Shown here one piece after another: positions 1-14,400 of a DNA stretch of 64,000 nt (position 1 is its first letter; each line of letters starts with the position of its first letter). The stretch is from Triops longicaudatus (Eukaryota; Arthropoda; Branchiopoda; Notostraca; Triopsidae): assembly GCA_022885665.1 (NCBI GenBank), contig JAGQDJ010000033.1:558001-622000 (forward strand). Reading direction: 5' to 3'. Both the position numbers and the translations under genes were made by a program. The notes beneath the pieces are model-generated. The model was given only the letters and a program-made list of their open reading frames with translations. It made no database searches and was not told the origin of the DNA.

Positions 1-2711
1 TTGTGGTACAGCAGTTTGCGAAGGATGTTAGTGCTCGATAGGAAATATTTCCCCTCTTGGTGGGCGGATATGCAAGCATTTGTCACACTGGCATTTCAGG
101 GGTGAATAAGAACACAAGCTTGAACGCAGACATATGCACATGGCAGAACAAGACACCCCAAGATTTCAAAGACACCGCTTCGGCCTAACGGATAGCAACA
201 TTTTTCTAAGGAAACTAACTCACAAAAAGCGAACGGAATCCGTACTCGGAAGAATGATGCCTTCTTTTTTGAAGTTTTCTTCTAAGATGCTTTTTTCTTT
301 TCGAAAACGCCACTAGCCAATGGAGCAAAATTCCGCAGACACTTGAAGAAAACTACGAAACAGTATAGGTTAATGTCCTTGGAGAATGACTACTGCTGTA
401 AAATCACTTTACAAGTCAAAGTAGTAGAAAAATCTTGTAAGTAACCGGTCCCGTCCAACGAAACTGTGTGACGGAGGTGTGCCTACACATGTGCACGCGG
501 CCAAAGCTGTGCAACCTCTAGTCACGACGATGCGGGACGCGATGAGGCTAGCCAAGAAACAGTCCGTCAAACGGAGTCCTGCCGCGCGTGAGATGCGGAT
601 TCAGCTCACCGTTTACTGCGTGAAACCACCAGGCTTACCACTTGCCAAAGCGCACGCATGACGTCGCTGATACTAAATACTTTTTGGTTTCATTGTTTAA
701 ATTTGTCTACAGTCTCCTGTTGCAAACCCACTTCCGAATCTTTTTATTATTATCATTTATAGCCAATGAGCAAAACTGGAATCGCGAACAAAACCTGAAA
801 CAGTGAAAACAAAGCAAGAAAAATATATTTTTTTTTCTAGAAACAAGGTATTCCTGTTCGCCTATTTCGCGCCCTATTGCAAAGTATTCCAAGCTCTGTT
901 ACACCATCCCTTCAATTCCTAAAGACACAATAAACTTCAATTCCACTGCAAAGTCTACTATTATTCAGCTCTAAGTAGATGGTGGAGCTGTGCAGTGCCA
1001 TGTCGTATCGGACTCGAATAAAAGGAAGAAAAAAGTCTTCAAATGCTCACTGAGGAGAAAGTGTGGGGATGTCCCACCATTTCTGCTTGCGGGGAGTCTT
1101 AAGTTCCGCCAATTCAAGTGGAAAGTTTTTGGTACCATTTGGTTACGGCCGTCGTGCGACTGGGGTTAAACAGTTTACTACTCTTGTGCATTAAGAGGGC
1201 TGAAAGAAAACTTCTCCCCTGTACAGAAGAAAAAACTTATCAGAGAGTAATTAAGAGTTCGCGAAAGTAACTTTTCGCTGGTCCCATAGCCAAGACACTC
1301 ACGTTACCGAAGCAACAATACAGAACTCTACTTCTACACTTGGTCTTCACGTTGGTAAACAAGATCAGATTAACCCACAAACGAACACTTTCCTCTTATA
1401 CCAAGTTTTTTTCTATTATTTTCAAACTTCACTGGTACGGTATTAAATAAATATTACGCCGTGGCTGCACCGCTAAGCGCATCGCCGATTTTTTTCTTTT
1501 TATCAAATACCACACTGAATTTTATTTGTATATCGTCACCAACTTACCTGTTTTTTTATCTCATTTATTCCATTACGTTTTCCATAAAAATATACGGTCA
1601 TTTGCTAACATGCTGTTAAGTACGTCTCTCTGCATTATGACTCTCGTCTTTTACACGTTACGTTTACTACTTCAATTACGTCCTATATTTTAATTTTCTA
1701 ATCTTGCTGTGTTTAGTGCTAAATATGTTTTATATAATTGCCATTTTTTTTACGATAGTCACAGAAAATACGTAAATTATTGCTTACAGTCTCATGCACG
1801 TGTGTAATACACGGATCCTCCCCGAGCATAACGGGACGTGTCCTTACCTGTTTCACTCAGTGGATGAACAATACACATACGTGCCAATGGAGTAATCAAC
1901 ACATCAGATTGCTGACGTTTGCGAAGGATTTCCTTTACACTTTCGGTTAATAAGAAAAGTGAACCGTCTAGATGCTGCGCTCGCAGGCTAAAAGCTCAAG
2001 GTTGCACGAACAATCGCACGCTCCTTGCGCGCCTAAGCGTTAGCCACTTGACTAAAGCGAACCGATAGTTGCAATCCAACGTTGTCATCTATACGTCTGG
2101 AATTGAAAACACGCGGGAATTTTGCGCGGGATTTTTCAGCGTAAAAAGGGCTTCTCACTCGTATCAAGAAGATCTATACACAAAGGCGGAGCTTTTTATC
2201 TCTTGGATGTGTATATCACTTATTAGTTTTCTTAATCAACACTTTTTTATGCCGACGGATTTATGCGGTTGATTGTAGTCCGACAACGTAGCGTGGAGGA
2301 GGCAATGACCGTCTCTGACCAAAAGAGAATGGGAAATCAACTTGCTTTGCAAAGTAAGTGCCTCACGAAAAAGAATGTCTAGTTTCCAATCCTCTTTCTC
2401 CCCTTCCCCGTATCCATCCACCCTCCTCAGGGGAATTTTAGATACCTGACTGCTCCTCCGCTTTTGTTTACTCTCCTCAATTCTTCTTCTCGCATCCCTC
2501 TCCATCTTTTCTCTATTATGGGTATGGTTGCTGGTCTGTTGATACACACATATTCATTTAGATAGCACAGCTGAACGATTGGATACGACAGTACTCTACT
2601 TGTTTACTGTATTCTGCATACAAATAAACAAAAGGTCAGTTTTTCAAGCACAGAGAGAATAAATTTACAATCCGTTGCTTCGTTAGCTTGAAAAGAAGAA
2701 TCTGTTGCCTC

Positions 2712-2759
<48 letters not shown>

Positions 2760-2760
2760 N

Positions 2761-2792
<32 letters not shown>

Positions 2793-5700
2793 CTGTTCAT
2801 GTAAGAATTTGATAGCTTTGTTTACTACAAACTTGGAAGTTTTAACGTTTTTTCAAGTAGTTCGATGATTGATAAAACACCTGAATTTTCGACTTTCTTA
2901 ATTAAATTAAATTTTTATAGTTATCAAGGGTAAAATGAAATAAATTGTAGAAAGAGAGTAATGTCACAAAAATCGTTCCTTCGTAGATATTAATTATTCA
3001 GAGATAAATATGGTTCTTTCTTTTGTATTAGTAGGTCAAGGGGTTGTGAGTCAATCGTCAGCTAGCACCAGGTAATCGGTAGTCATGTTTTATCTACGTG
3101 GCTGTACCAGATCGAAAATCATCAAACGATGCATTACGACCGGGTGTATACGACGTACGTTATATATTAGCCGGTTAAGCAGATTAAACTTGCCATGCAA
3201 CAATTTGTCGCGGGGTTAGTAATTTAAATAGTACAAATTCTGTGGGAAACAAGCCTAGCCAGTTCTTGTTTCTAAGTCACTCGGTTACATTTGATGGGCC
3301 CTGTGACAAATGGCACGGGGTTTGTTTTAGGACTCCTGGAATACGGTTTCGTTTACATTGATGGCGATATATGACGCAATAGAGACTGCATATCTCCCGT
3401 AGAGTAGAGTGCAGAAATTGGTGTATAATATACTGCTCTAGGGCTCTGGTTGTCACATGCAAATAGTACTAAAACTCTTTGTGTCCCGCTCCAGGAAATA
3501 TCATAACCCGAACCTGAGGAAGTAGTTGGATGTTGGGTAAATGGACGTGAGGCAAATAAGTTTATGTGACAAGCATATTGGGGAAGCGCAGATTGTTTTT
3601 CTTTGGAAAGAGGGCGACCAAACCTGAAGAAGAATGGACTACTGACAGGATACATTTGCTATAGTCCGTAAAGTAGCTCTCGAACGCTAGTTTGTCCCAG
3701 AAAGGAAAGGATCTCACAGTCTGTGCCAAAGATTCGCGCCATAGTTCAGGAAAATTAAAGGATAGGAAACGAAGGTGATGCAGCAACCAGCGAAGTGTTC
3801 TATTTTTTCCTTCGATAAGTGCCACATTTTTCGATAGCCTGGCTTTTTCTTTGAATCGTTTTATCTGCTTTCAAGTGGAGAGACTGCACAGGGACTTGAA
3901 AAATCGCTGGCGTCAGATACTTGATGTCGAAGCGGCCAGTTAGCACATCTCCGAAACTTATCACTACCTTTTTTTATATTAATTAGTGCCTTTATCTTAA
4001 TCTTCAGTTTTTGTGTAGTTTTTCTGGTGCACCAAACTAACGTAAGCAAGGCCTGCTGTACTCAACTCTTTTAAATTTAGGTAGGCCTTGCGCTTTTCAG
4101 GAAGTCTTGGATCACATCTATTTTGGTTTCATACATTTCGGCAGGCTCTCTATAATCAAAAAATCGCTGTCGATGGACAAAAAGAGATTTATGGGCAGCA
4201 ATGTAGATCTATAGTTCGTATTACAAGAATCTTGCGGGGAATGTCATCGTAACTTAGAAATTGATGCGGAAGTCGAGACAAAGTATGCACGTGGCGTATC
4301 TGCACGTATTATGAGTTCCAGCAGCTCTCTTATGCAAAATACTGAGGTATGCCACTCGAAGAGGAAAACGGTGAATGACATAATGGATTCCAGGGTGTGA
4401 AGTGCATGGCTCCCTTCGAACAACGACTCTGGGCACGAGGCCAAACTGGAAAGGGAAATCGTGCATTAGCTACTCTAGTGACCCCCTGCACTATCGTATG
4501 TTAACCTCACCCCTGGAAGGCTCGTTTCGCAAGCACATGCTTTAAATATGTGGTGGCACTTTTGGTTTTTGTTTAGATATTCCAAGGAGCCTGGCTATAG
4601 TTGGCCTGCAAGTTATCGGATACCGCTGGTAAATAAGCTAGTAAAACCCGCTCTTTATATACTCTCAATTGTCTTGTATACGTGCCCAAACATTTCTAAA
4701 AGATTGCTCCATGAAGTCAACTGCGGTGAAATTTCCCGTGTTTACTGTAGCGCGGTATCACAATCTCAACCTTTTTCAAGATAGTTTCCTAGCCAGTTTG
4801 GCTGCTTTGTATTAGTGATTTGCTTTTCTTTAGGGTAAATTTTTGAACATTTTCCTTACCAAAGTCCAAGGTAAAGAAAAGTCTTGTTTTAATGGAGGAG
4901 AATTTATGCACTTTTCTATCGTTCCTTCTAGAAGGTGCGTAAAATATCTCTTAAAATGGTTCTAAAAAAGTTACGTCGGTTTCAGCACCTGCAGCTACAA
5001 ATGTAAGATCTACGGGTATGACTATTGATTTTGCCGACCGGAACGTCTCCTATATTTCCGAAGAAGGCAAGAGAATTAGTAATATTAGAAGAGATAAAGC
5101 ACGCAATTCCTAAAAAGAGCCCAACGGCGTAGAACTTTCGATGTTTTTAAGTGAAGAGCCACGCGGTTAAAGGTAAACGGCCAATTAATGTGCGGCAGAA
5201 AACAACGCTAGATTTTCGGTAGCATTTCAGTATCGAGGTTTCCGGAGATCAATAAGCGAAGAGCAGAAGAGGGCGAAAAACCGTCCGTATATTACTACCA
5301 AAGCAAAGCACTTGTCGAAGGTTATACGCGTTAAGTGATGCCCGTCGTATATGGTGCAGTATATGTCTACCACGGCAACGTAGCCTATTATTGCAAATAG
5401 TTTACTGCACCATTTTATCGGAACAGGGTCCTTAGCCTAACTCTCCCCGGAAAAGGGATTTGCCCTGTTCATGTTCTGTTCTTCAATATGGCCTTTTCCG
5501 TGTTTGTGTCTGTGGAGCTCTAATTTTTGGCAAATACTGATGAAGGTAAGCTTTATGCTCCGTATTGTTCATAGGCAGAACTTATTGGATGCGATGCTCG
5601 AAACGTGTGTTCGCTATGTTTTTTATGCAGTCCGTCTGGTTGAAGACAATTGCATTAGTAGCTTCGTGACGGAAGGCCACTTGGGGACAGGCTGGCTAGA

Positions 5701-6350
5701 AAAGGTTTTCTTGTTCTGTAGTCGATCCTAACTAATTGGCTTCTTCACAAGGAGATCCCGAAGACTCTAGAGCCTTTCTTCGATAAGGGTGCGAACGTTG
5801 CGACTTGGTCTAAGGTTGTTATGGGAGGATAGGAGGCTAGTACGCTGCAAAAAGGGGAAGAATTTCCGATTTACATGTAGGCGTTAAGCTTTTGTGTGGT
5901 GGGGTGGCCGAAGAACGTTTCTCTGATTACACCCATTCTTACAGTAGCACTTTGCTTGTATCCATAGAAAGCAGGTGACAGATTGATGGGCTGAAAATAC
6001 AATGGTAAGAGTTCTTTTCGTCTGAAACTTTTCGGATGTCTTATGATACTAAACGCAAAGTGCGGGATCCGTTCTATCACCCCGAAACATTCAACGAGTT
6101 TTAAGCCAAAGGAAAAAAGTTTTCTGTATTTTGGGTTCTATATACACATAAAAGCACACAGTAAACGTGAGTTTCAAGAAACATGTTTTGTTGTAAATTT
6201 CTGTCTAGTTTTGCTTGCGGGAACTTTACAGTCATATTACACCCAATTCATTTAAAAAAATGCTTGATTCAATACCTTTAAAAAATAGTTGAGCTCAAGT
6301 TATCTTTTTTATAAATAAAATATCTAACAATTTTATCAGTTCTGCTCGAA
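1..6350. other. No supportable gene; AT-rich non-coding sequence
   Basis: I found no open frame here with both coding-like composition and splice context, on either strand. The longest frames (for example 2236-2547 minus and 3353-3655 minus) overlap each other antisense, show no family motif and have no flanking splice sites. The only distinct landmark is the long A-run listed separately. The stretch lies downstream of the 3' end of the minus-strand gene ending at 6412, so it may hold its 3' UTR and polyadenylation site close to 6300 (AT-rich, with the AATAAA-like sequence ataaataaaata on the plus strand). Confidence 0.5.
2717..2789. repeat. Poly(A) homopolymer run with an ambiguous base
   Basis: About 70 consecutive A residues, interrupted by a single N at 2760. 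The N marks an unresolved or gap-joined assembly position, so the true run length is unknown. No retroelement body is recognisable upstream of it. Confidence 0.9.
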
Positions 6351-6411
6351 AACCTATTTTTTTCTGTCTTCCTTCACTGTTGGAAAGTTGCACTCTTCTC
6401 GGCTTTGGTTT

Positions 6412-9400
6412 TTATTCTTCATTCTGGGTACCAGCTTGTCTTCGCGGCAGGAGTTGCCCAGGTCTACGAGCACGTAACCGGTTTTGAAGTGCATTGGGTT
6501 TGCTTGTGACGGTAGCTTCCACGGTATCGGAAGCTTCCTCCTCATTGGTTTTCGTGGTAACCTTCTCTGGTGTCACTGGGTCTTCAGACATTTCGACAGC
6601 GCTTTCTTCAGCTTTGGGTTCCTCGGCCTTGACTTCAGCGGCAGTGTTAAGTCTCGGACGGAGAATGTTGCGACGCTCAGCAATGTTTACAGCAGGTTTG
6701 GCAGGTTTCGGCTTCTCACTGACGGTTAAAGAAGGTCGGTTCCTCAAACGTCCCAGAATGGAGCCTACGGTCGTCGAGGAAGGAGCCACAGATTCTGTGG
6801 CTGCTGATTCCTTGACTGCTGCCTCAGTGGCTACAGCAGGGACATTGCCGGCTTGTTCCGCGTTTTCGGATGTGACTTCCTGCTCTTCATTGTCTTCGCT
6901 TAGTTGCGGAGCCTCGGTCGTTGTGGTGGTTCGACCTCTGTGAAGAAGATTCGGCCTCGGCCGAGCGATGCCAGCACCAGGGGTTGTAGTACGCTGTGTT
7001 GTTGATGGACGAGCCACCGAGCGAGAGGTGGTTGCTACAGGCTGCTGGCTAGTGCTTTCGTTTTCATTTTGGGCTGTTTCGTTCTGGGGTCCACGTCTGA
7101 AATTGAACCGGTTGGCGGCAAAAGTAGGTCGGACTCTTCTGCTGGTGGTAATAGTTTCCGTGGTGCTAGGACTGGCTTCAATGCTGCTGGCAGAGCTCTT
7201 GGTAACCTGATCAGCTTGGGCAGTAGATCCGCGACGGAAGCTAAATCGCCTTGGAGTAGTGGCTTCTAGAACGCTAACAGTGGGTGCTTCAGTAGTGGTA
7301 GTGGTTTGAGTGCGGTTGCCAGAGTTGTTCCTTCCAATGAAGCGTCCCCTTCCCCTTCCAGCAGTAGAAGATCTATCAGCCGAGATTTCTGCAGTTGCGC
7401 TCGTCGTAGTAGTAGAGGCCTCAGTTGTAGTTCTTCTGGAAGCCCTGGTAGTAGTAGGTACAGTAGTAGTGAGCGTGGTGGTAGTTTCCGGCTGTTTGGT
7501 TACTTCGGTGGGTAGATCACTCATCTGGGGTACAGTAGTGCTTTCCATAGAAACGTCCGTTGTTGGACTCAGAGCGAGGAGCTCGGGCACCAGGGTTTGC
7601 ATTTCGACGTCTACGTTAAGTAGCTCAGGTTGCGACGTTAACAAGCCAGCATTCGTGCCAGGTGCTTCCGACGATGTGGGTTCCAATAAGGAATCTTGCG
7701 TGGGATGGGCTTCTTGTGTCAAGGTCTCGGTGTTCAATGGTAACTCGGTAGTGCCAGCTGAAGCACCTTCCCCTTCGCTTACTGTAGCATCAAGTTCGGA
7801 TGATTCGTTATCCTTTTGAACTTCGGCAGTGTTATCTTCCATGCTGTCCATAGACAAAGCTCGCGATAAAGCGTATAAATGGTTGGCTTCAAGTGGTCCG
7901 TCATTGTTCCATGTACGACCGCTTTGCTTAGGGACGGGTTCAGTTGCAATAGAGGCATCTCCGACTTCGGGTTGCGAGCCAGGTCCTGAAAGAATGGTCA
8001 AGCGACCTCGCGTACGTCCAGCGGATGGCGCCACGGGAGCGTCCTGTTCAGTCTCTGCGGATGCGCCACGGAAAGAACTGCTGTCGACAACTCGCAAGGA
8101 GCCTCTTCCAGAACTAATCTTGCGAGTTCCGAGATTTCCCTCGTCTTCACTGGCGTTTCCACCCTCGTCGAAGTTGCTAGAGTCTTTGTTATCTTCGACG
8201 CTGGCTTCGGTCGTTGAGCGAGGAGGGAAACGGGTTCGAAGGGGCAAGCGGTCATCGTCAACAGGCGCTGGCAGCGCACCTCCTGACACAAGCTCGGGAA
8301 GGGTGAGGGTGGGACGGCTTGGCTGCTCTTCTGTAGAATCGGATGCGTTAAGAGCAGTTTCGCCGGAGTTTTCTTCGCGGGATTCCTGAGAAGCGCCCAG
8401 TCCAGTTCTTGACGAAATCTGGAACCTGCGGGAGGGGCGTGTGGTGGGGTTACTTGGGGTAGTAGTTGTTGTAGTAGTTGTGGTGGTCGTGCGGCGACCA
8501 GAGATTTGCGGTCTGGATTCAGCCAGGTTTCGCACCTTGGGAATCGAATTTTCTCTTGGAGCGTCAGCTGTGGTTTTTTCAATGTTGCGGTCGCTCAAGC
8601 TGAAACGGACTTTCCCACGAGAAGTTGACCTGGTACTGCCAGCAGTGTTAACAGAGTTGGTAACTCGTTTCTCAGTCGCCTCAGTGGTCGTCGTCGATGA
8701 CGATGCGAAACGGTTGCGAGGTGGGGGTCTGGTGGCTCGAGTTCGAGCGGAACCCCGGGCCGTCGTAGACGAAACAGTTGTCGGTGCTTCTGTAGTCGTA
8801 GTAGTAGTTGTAGTAGCGCTGGTAGTTGTAGTTGTTGGGGCGGAAGTTGATGTTATCAAGCTTTCAAGGTCTTCAGTTGATGAGAGGTCCAAAAGAAGGA
8901 TATCATCAGTGCTTGAAGAAATATCTTGTTCGGCAACAGATTGGGCGCTGTTAGCCGGAACGGGAATCATTTCCTCACTTTGTAGAATGGTGACGTCACT
9001 ACCAGCCGAAAGCCTGTTGTCGTGAGTCTCCTCGACCTCTTTTAGGTCCGATACCTCATCTTCGTAGTAATACAAGTATTCGTATTCATAATCTTGACCG
9101 TTTTCTCCCTTCTTGATTACGGTCCTTGAGGAGACAGCTGATTCAGCAGAAATGAGATTGGCGCTCTCTTCTTCGGGTGTGAATGCGCGACCTTCGATCT
9201 TTTCTTGCAAGGTGACTATTGGGCGTAGGTTACTGCTAGTGTCTTGCGATGGCTGTCCCAGTTGTGAGTCATGACTTTCACCCTGTTGGGTAGCGGCCGC
9301 TTGCGGCAGAAGAGTTGACGGCTTTTGATCGGCTGACTTCTCCTTGTCATCGTTGGTGAGTGCATCCTCCAAACCGAATTGGAAAACTTGGAAATCCGTA

Positions 9401-11057
9401 GATAAATTCAGGCTTCTTTGCTTCTCGGCTTGAGCGTCTTTTGTAGTATTGACCACTGGCGCAGCATTCAAAACCGCAGCAGGTACAACAGGAAGAAGTT
9501 CTTCAGGATGAAGAATACTGTCATGCAATGTGCTAGGCGCAGCAGTTATGGGCGTCCATGCAGTGTTTTCAAGAGTGGCTGGCTGGCTACTTGGAAAAGC
9601 AGGGACTTCGGATGGACTTCCGGCTTGTACGACTTTCGCTGAGACGAGTTCTTCATCACCAAGGAACTGACGACCCCTTCTAGCCAGATCAGCTAGGGGA
9701 ATAGTGTCGGAGTCACCCTGTTCAAATTTAGTTGGCTCCTGGAGTGGGGCGTCATTGGCACCGGTAGCAACCCAAATTCCGTCCTGGAAGGTGAACTGTA
9801 CCGGGTTTCGGACTCGAACGACGGTGATGGGACTTTCTGATAAGGGTTCAAGCTTTCTTGATGAAGCGGCTCCCGAGAAAAAGCGAACTTCTTCCTGGCC
9901 AGGCTGGGGTACTGATATGATCTTCAGGTCGTCATTGTCCGAAGAAGGGCTGGCGACTCGGAGGGTTTCGGTATTAAAGTCCTTGCTTGTTACTTGGCTT
10001 ACGATCACGAGGTGAATGAAAAGGAAAAGTGCCCTAAACAAAGAAAATTGTGAATTAATTTTAGGCCAATGCACTTCAATTTAAAATATCATTGCAGCGG
10101 AAAAAAAAGCAACCGTTCAGGGTGAATTGGCTTATGTGGGGCACTGGGTAAAAGGGCAGGAGTTTTCCTATACCTTTCTCTTTTTGGACACTGCGCGGAA
10201 AGTTAATAGGTTGCAAGTAATAAAAGCCGGCAATTGTCAGATAAGAAGAAGTCCTGTTCTCATTGCATTGTGCACATGTCTCGCCTAATTTTGGTAGCTT
10301 ATGCAGGTGGTTACATCTTTATTAGCAAATGTTTCAGCAGTTGTACTTGAAAAAAAAACCTGCCGTATTTGCGTGGAGAACTAAATTATGTTGAGAATGA
10401 TACGTGAAATGATTTTGTGTTCCAGGTACTGGTAACTTGTGTGTATTAAAATGCAGTACGCGAATGTAGAAAGTTGCATTTTTGGCAAGAATTTTGCCAA
10501 GGTAGGCTGCAACTCTCACTTTCACTTTCTAACTCTCGAGCATTGGAGACGATGAAGATCGTTGGCATTGCGTAAGGTGAGTCCGAGAACTATTTGCAAT
10601 AATGCGTGACATGTTAACAAATTTCGTGCCAAAATACAAAACTTTCCATTGCCTTTCTTTGGAAAACTAGTTGACCGCGTCAGGTTATGCAAAGTGTAGA
10701 CTGTAGAGTTAAACTTTCGTTATTGAAACTAGTTGCCCTATCTTCCGTATCTAACCCACCGATTCCGGAATGCAGCCAACGGAGTTCGAAGCGAATGGTT
10801 GTTTATGGGAAAAGAAAGCTGAAAGTTAATAACTTCTGATTCGCTTTTTTTTTTGCTTTTTTTTCGGGAAAGCTAGTCGAATCTAGATTGGATCTCAGCA
10901 GCGTTTCCTTTCTTTTTAACTTTCTCTGGAAACAGACGTTGCTCAGTCCCAGGTAAGGCTGTTCGATTTCAGGTAATTTCGATCGAACCTTTTTAGTGCT
11001 CTTTAAAAAATTACAGACAAAGTGAAATAAACGCATGCCTTACCTGTTTTTCCACAT
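6412..11057 (-). CDS. Secreted Thr-rich, RGR-motif mucin-like protein (gene A)
   Basis: Two coding exons, complement(6412..10033, 11044..11057), give 1,211 residues. The first exon is only 14 nt (ATG TGG AAA AAC AG) followed by a GTAAGG donor. The acceptor TTTGTTTAG at 10034 restores the frame, giving the N-terminus MWKNRALFLFIHLVIVSQVT, a clear signal peptide. The mature protein is low-complexity: stretches of Thr ending in EAP alternate with Arg/Gly motifs (RGRGRF, RRFSFRRG, NRFNFRRG). A Tyr/Glu-rich acidic motif lies near residue 318 (nt about 9060-9093). No Cys-rich or chitin-binding domain is visible. Composition suggests a heavily O-glycosylated extracellular protein of cuticle or epithelial surface; that role is inference. 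The long exon could also be read from an ATG inside the intron (10074), but that would replace the signal peptide, so I reject it. Gene B at 14.5-17.1 kb is a paralogue with the same exon plan. Confidence 0.8.
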
Positions 11058-11401
11058 GATAGGAAAGGTCACTTATTCCAAGCGTAATTATCACAGGTTT
11101 CCCGTTAAGTAGAATCACACACTATGGCTTCAGATCAAACACTGCATTGAAAGTCTCGACGAATACTAAGCCAGAACACACCACGTTTTACATGTGACAA
11201 TGCCTGCAACACTCCCTTCGTTTCGAAGAGGGTAAGGCGTGGTTGTTTCACGTTTTACGCAAAGACTTAAACGCAAATCTGGTCTTTCCAATAAGAATCC
11301 CCCCTAAAAAGAAGAGAAGTAGGTGTTTGAAGATTTCTACAATGAAAAGGGCCGGGACGGAACTCCCTTCACCGTCTGCTTGGGCTGTTGGTTGCGAGCT
11401 G

Positions 11402-11435
11402 TGAGCCGGGCTCACTCGATGCTGTTGCTTTTATA
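11402..11435 (-). promoter_or_regulatory. TATA box and initiator for gene A
   Basis: On the minus strand TATAAAAG lies at 11435-11428, and a TCAC initiator-like motif has its A at 11402, about 33 nt downstream. The predicted 5' UTR of roughly 345 nt leads to the ATG at 11057. Spacing fits an arthropod TATA/Inr core promoter; no transcript data support it. Confidence 0.5.
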
Positions 11436-14400
11436 AGGCGGCCTCCTGACCTAAATTGCCCTTCCTCTTATTTCCTTTATGAAAAAGTCCTCCGGAGTGA
11501 GTAGTGACTACCAGCTGTATCTTTTCTCACCTCGCGGGTTTTCTCTTCACCGTGATGCAAGAAGACGTAGCTTGCAGGGCTTGATGTAGAAAGAAGATGC
11601 TTCGGAAGAGACCAGTATGATGCCAAGAGTAACGAAATAAAAGTTGCCTGTCGCACTACGCTCAAAGCAGATGCCACTCACTAAAGCAAAGCATCAGGGA
11701 GAAAGGCACCTTGAGTGCCCCAATGTTCATCATAATAACACTATAAACCCATCCTTATAACCAACAAATCCTAAAGCCATTGAAAATGCCACCAAAATTG
11801 AGTGGATAAGGTTTACGTATGCATAATAGTTAGCTTTGCGTACTACAGCACAGCCACATAAATCTGCCTCATTGCATTATCTGAGTCACCTTGTTAAGCA
11901 ATCGTTAAAAGTGAGTTTGTATGGGATACCTTTTCCCTTTCTACGGCACGCACTATGGTCAAGGCATACGTGTTGTGGCTGCATCCCAAGCTTCGTCAAC
12001 GGCAATCCCTTCACTTTGGCTCTGTTCAGACCTGTTGTCAAAATCAGCAGAATAGCAACACGACTCCAATATTCAACTCTAGGTAGACGGAGCCCACCAA
12101 GTCTTGAAAGTAAGGGTCTCAATCAAAAGGTATGAAATAACGTTGGTTTTTGTAACCCCGTTACCTTCACAATTTCTCTCCCCACCATCCATTAAGATAG
12201 TCCGTCGATTAGCTGGCATGTATCCTCAGCATTATCAACCCTTGGCAACCAAGGGACAGTGAAACAGAGTTGGCTCTTGTTCGCTGGATGCAGTACAGAA
12301 ATTGCACCAATATTGCGAGAAAGCAACGCGTGGGCCATGGAAGTACGTCGTTTCTCCTACTGTATATCCCAACGATTTTGTCAGTGGTATTCCCATGGTG
12401 ACACAGTTCCAGGATCTCCCGGTGTCTATCGCGAAAGAAATGCAAGGTTAACTACTGGTTGGACGGAAACTGTGTCGAAATCTAATTGCATCCTTTAACA
12501 GAGCACAAGAAACCTTCATCTTAAATTTTTTTGTTTTGCAGTGGCCAGTGAAGGTCTTTTGTGAAAAAGACGTCTTTGTCTCATCGTCACGAGTTCCTTG
12601 TAAGAAAAGAAGTCCAAATCCTGCGTGAAGGCAACGAGTTATTAGACAGACTACAACGTTCTCGTGATGCACTTTACGGGTCATACCCAGATGTAGTACT
12701 CAAATTTTCGCGAAACGGGGTTTCTTAATACTTTCACTTCTTTTGTTTCTGTAAGTGCCGATGGAATATACAATAGAACAATACATGGTTTGCTTTATGC
12801 TGCCTCGTAAATCCTTGTTTCTATTTATAGTTCAATCTCCGGTTTAAGTATTTCATTAGGCAGCACAAATTTCACGCATTGAAAACTTTTACCAGTTTGT
12901 GGTTGACTTCTATTGCGCTTGGCCAAAGAATGTAGGAAGTAAACAACTTAATAAAAATTAGACATAAAAAAAGCAAAGACACGGGCTTTATTGTAAATTT
13001 TGAGATATTTACAATAAAAAGAAAGTTTACAGAAATAGAGCCTCTAGGCCTCGTAAATAGCGTAATAAAATGGGCAGTCTCCAAAGCTCGAATTGTATAA
13101 CATTTTGTTTTATATTTTTTAGCCGTGGGAAATAGACTAAGGTTTGTGGGCAGTTAAACTATATTGTAAGCGCAATTCCTCCTACTCATCACCTTCGGAA
13201 TTTCCCATATTTATTTGACAGTATCGGTTTCATTCATTCAGCGCGTTGAGGTTTCAGTACTTGAAGCCTGAAAAAACCTGGTAGCTCAACACTCAAAGGA
13301 GGAGTCGCACTAGTGGCATCCCCACTCGGGACTCTTGGCTCGAACTCAACTATGTCACATGTGTGAAAAGAAAAGGCATAGCAGGAGAAAACAGTAAAAA
13401 TTAGAGCACTCTGCTCGAGGAGAAAACTTCTGGTTACTGGACGGGTCACTTTTCCTGGTCCTGGCCTGGATTTCATCTTTCTGTAATACAATAGTGAACC
13501 CTTTCCTAAAACAAAGTGTGATACGTGCATTTTACACTGCTAGCTTTGCAAGGCACGCAAACCTGTTTATTTGTTATGGAGCACAGTAACAAATATGGCA
13601 CATCATAAGTGTGCACGCCCAGTGCGCGTATTTCTCTAAATTTATTGTGGAATTAATGAGTACCCTTCTATTTTTAAACCTCGTCGTCATGAAATCACGC
13701 AGAAAGAGCGTTGGACATACCCAAGGTCCTTTTCAAGTGATCACGTTCACGAAATGATACCTTCAGCCACGTTCTCCTTTCCCCTTCCACCTGCATCCGA
13801 AAATTTTGTGCCTAGACGTACCAGTCTGCTTGATGTCCCTTAAGGAAAGAGCTCCACTTAGGCGGATACATCCCAGTCCATAACCTTCGTAAAAGAAAAG
13901 GTCATAGATCCGGATTTCCTCAAAATTCCTCAGATTTCATGGCGCCGCTACGTAATAGCCCCGTGTCCTAGCGTTTGACTTCAAGTCCGGGTGAACCCAA
14001 AGCTGGGATGCTGATGTCGCAGATTCACGGAGAAAATGCCTCGAGAAAGCGACCCAGTTGGCATCGCTGCCCATCGGCGAGGTCGGGTAGTCCACCAAGT
14101 TTTCTCTTTTCTTATATATAATGTACCGTACACCTCTTCAGTGAAGCAAACGACAAAGCCCCTTTTCCTATTGTGCAGGAAATATTCGTAAACGCGATGC
14201 TGGAAGCAACTCCCCAGGATATTTGTTCGCAACACTAGTAGAACGTCGTTAGAATGCGAACAGTTGTAAGCAACGGTGCTTTAACTTGTTGATAATGCTC
14301 AAATATGTGTTTATCAGGTATGTATTGCTTAATCTTAAAAGGTGAAGCTTGCTTTTTCGTTTCACCTTTTTTTCCCTTGTAGGGAATGTCTTTTTTCTTT

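Noticed and set aside
6484..9025. Several plus-strand frames of 80-194 codons across gene A
   Set aside because: They are antisense shadows of the repetitive minus-strand gene (poly-Thr codons read as Val/Ser runs) with no start or splice context.
10034..10074. ATG at 10074 as the start of gene A
   Set aside because: It lies in a pyrimidine-rich tract that ends in TTTGTTTAG, a good acceptor. Using it breaks the signal peptide that appears when the exon at 11044-11057 is spliced in.
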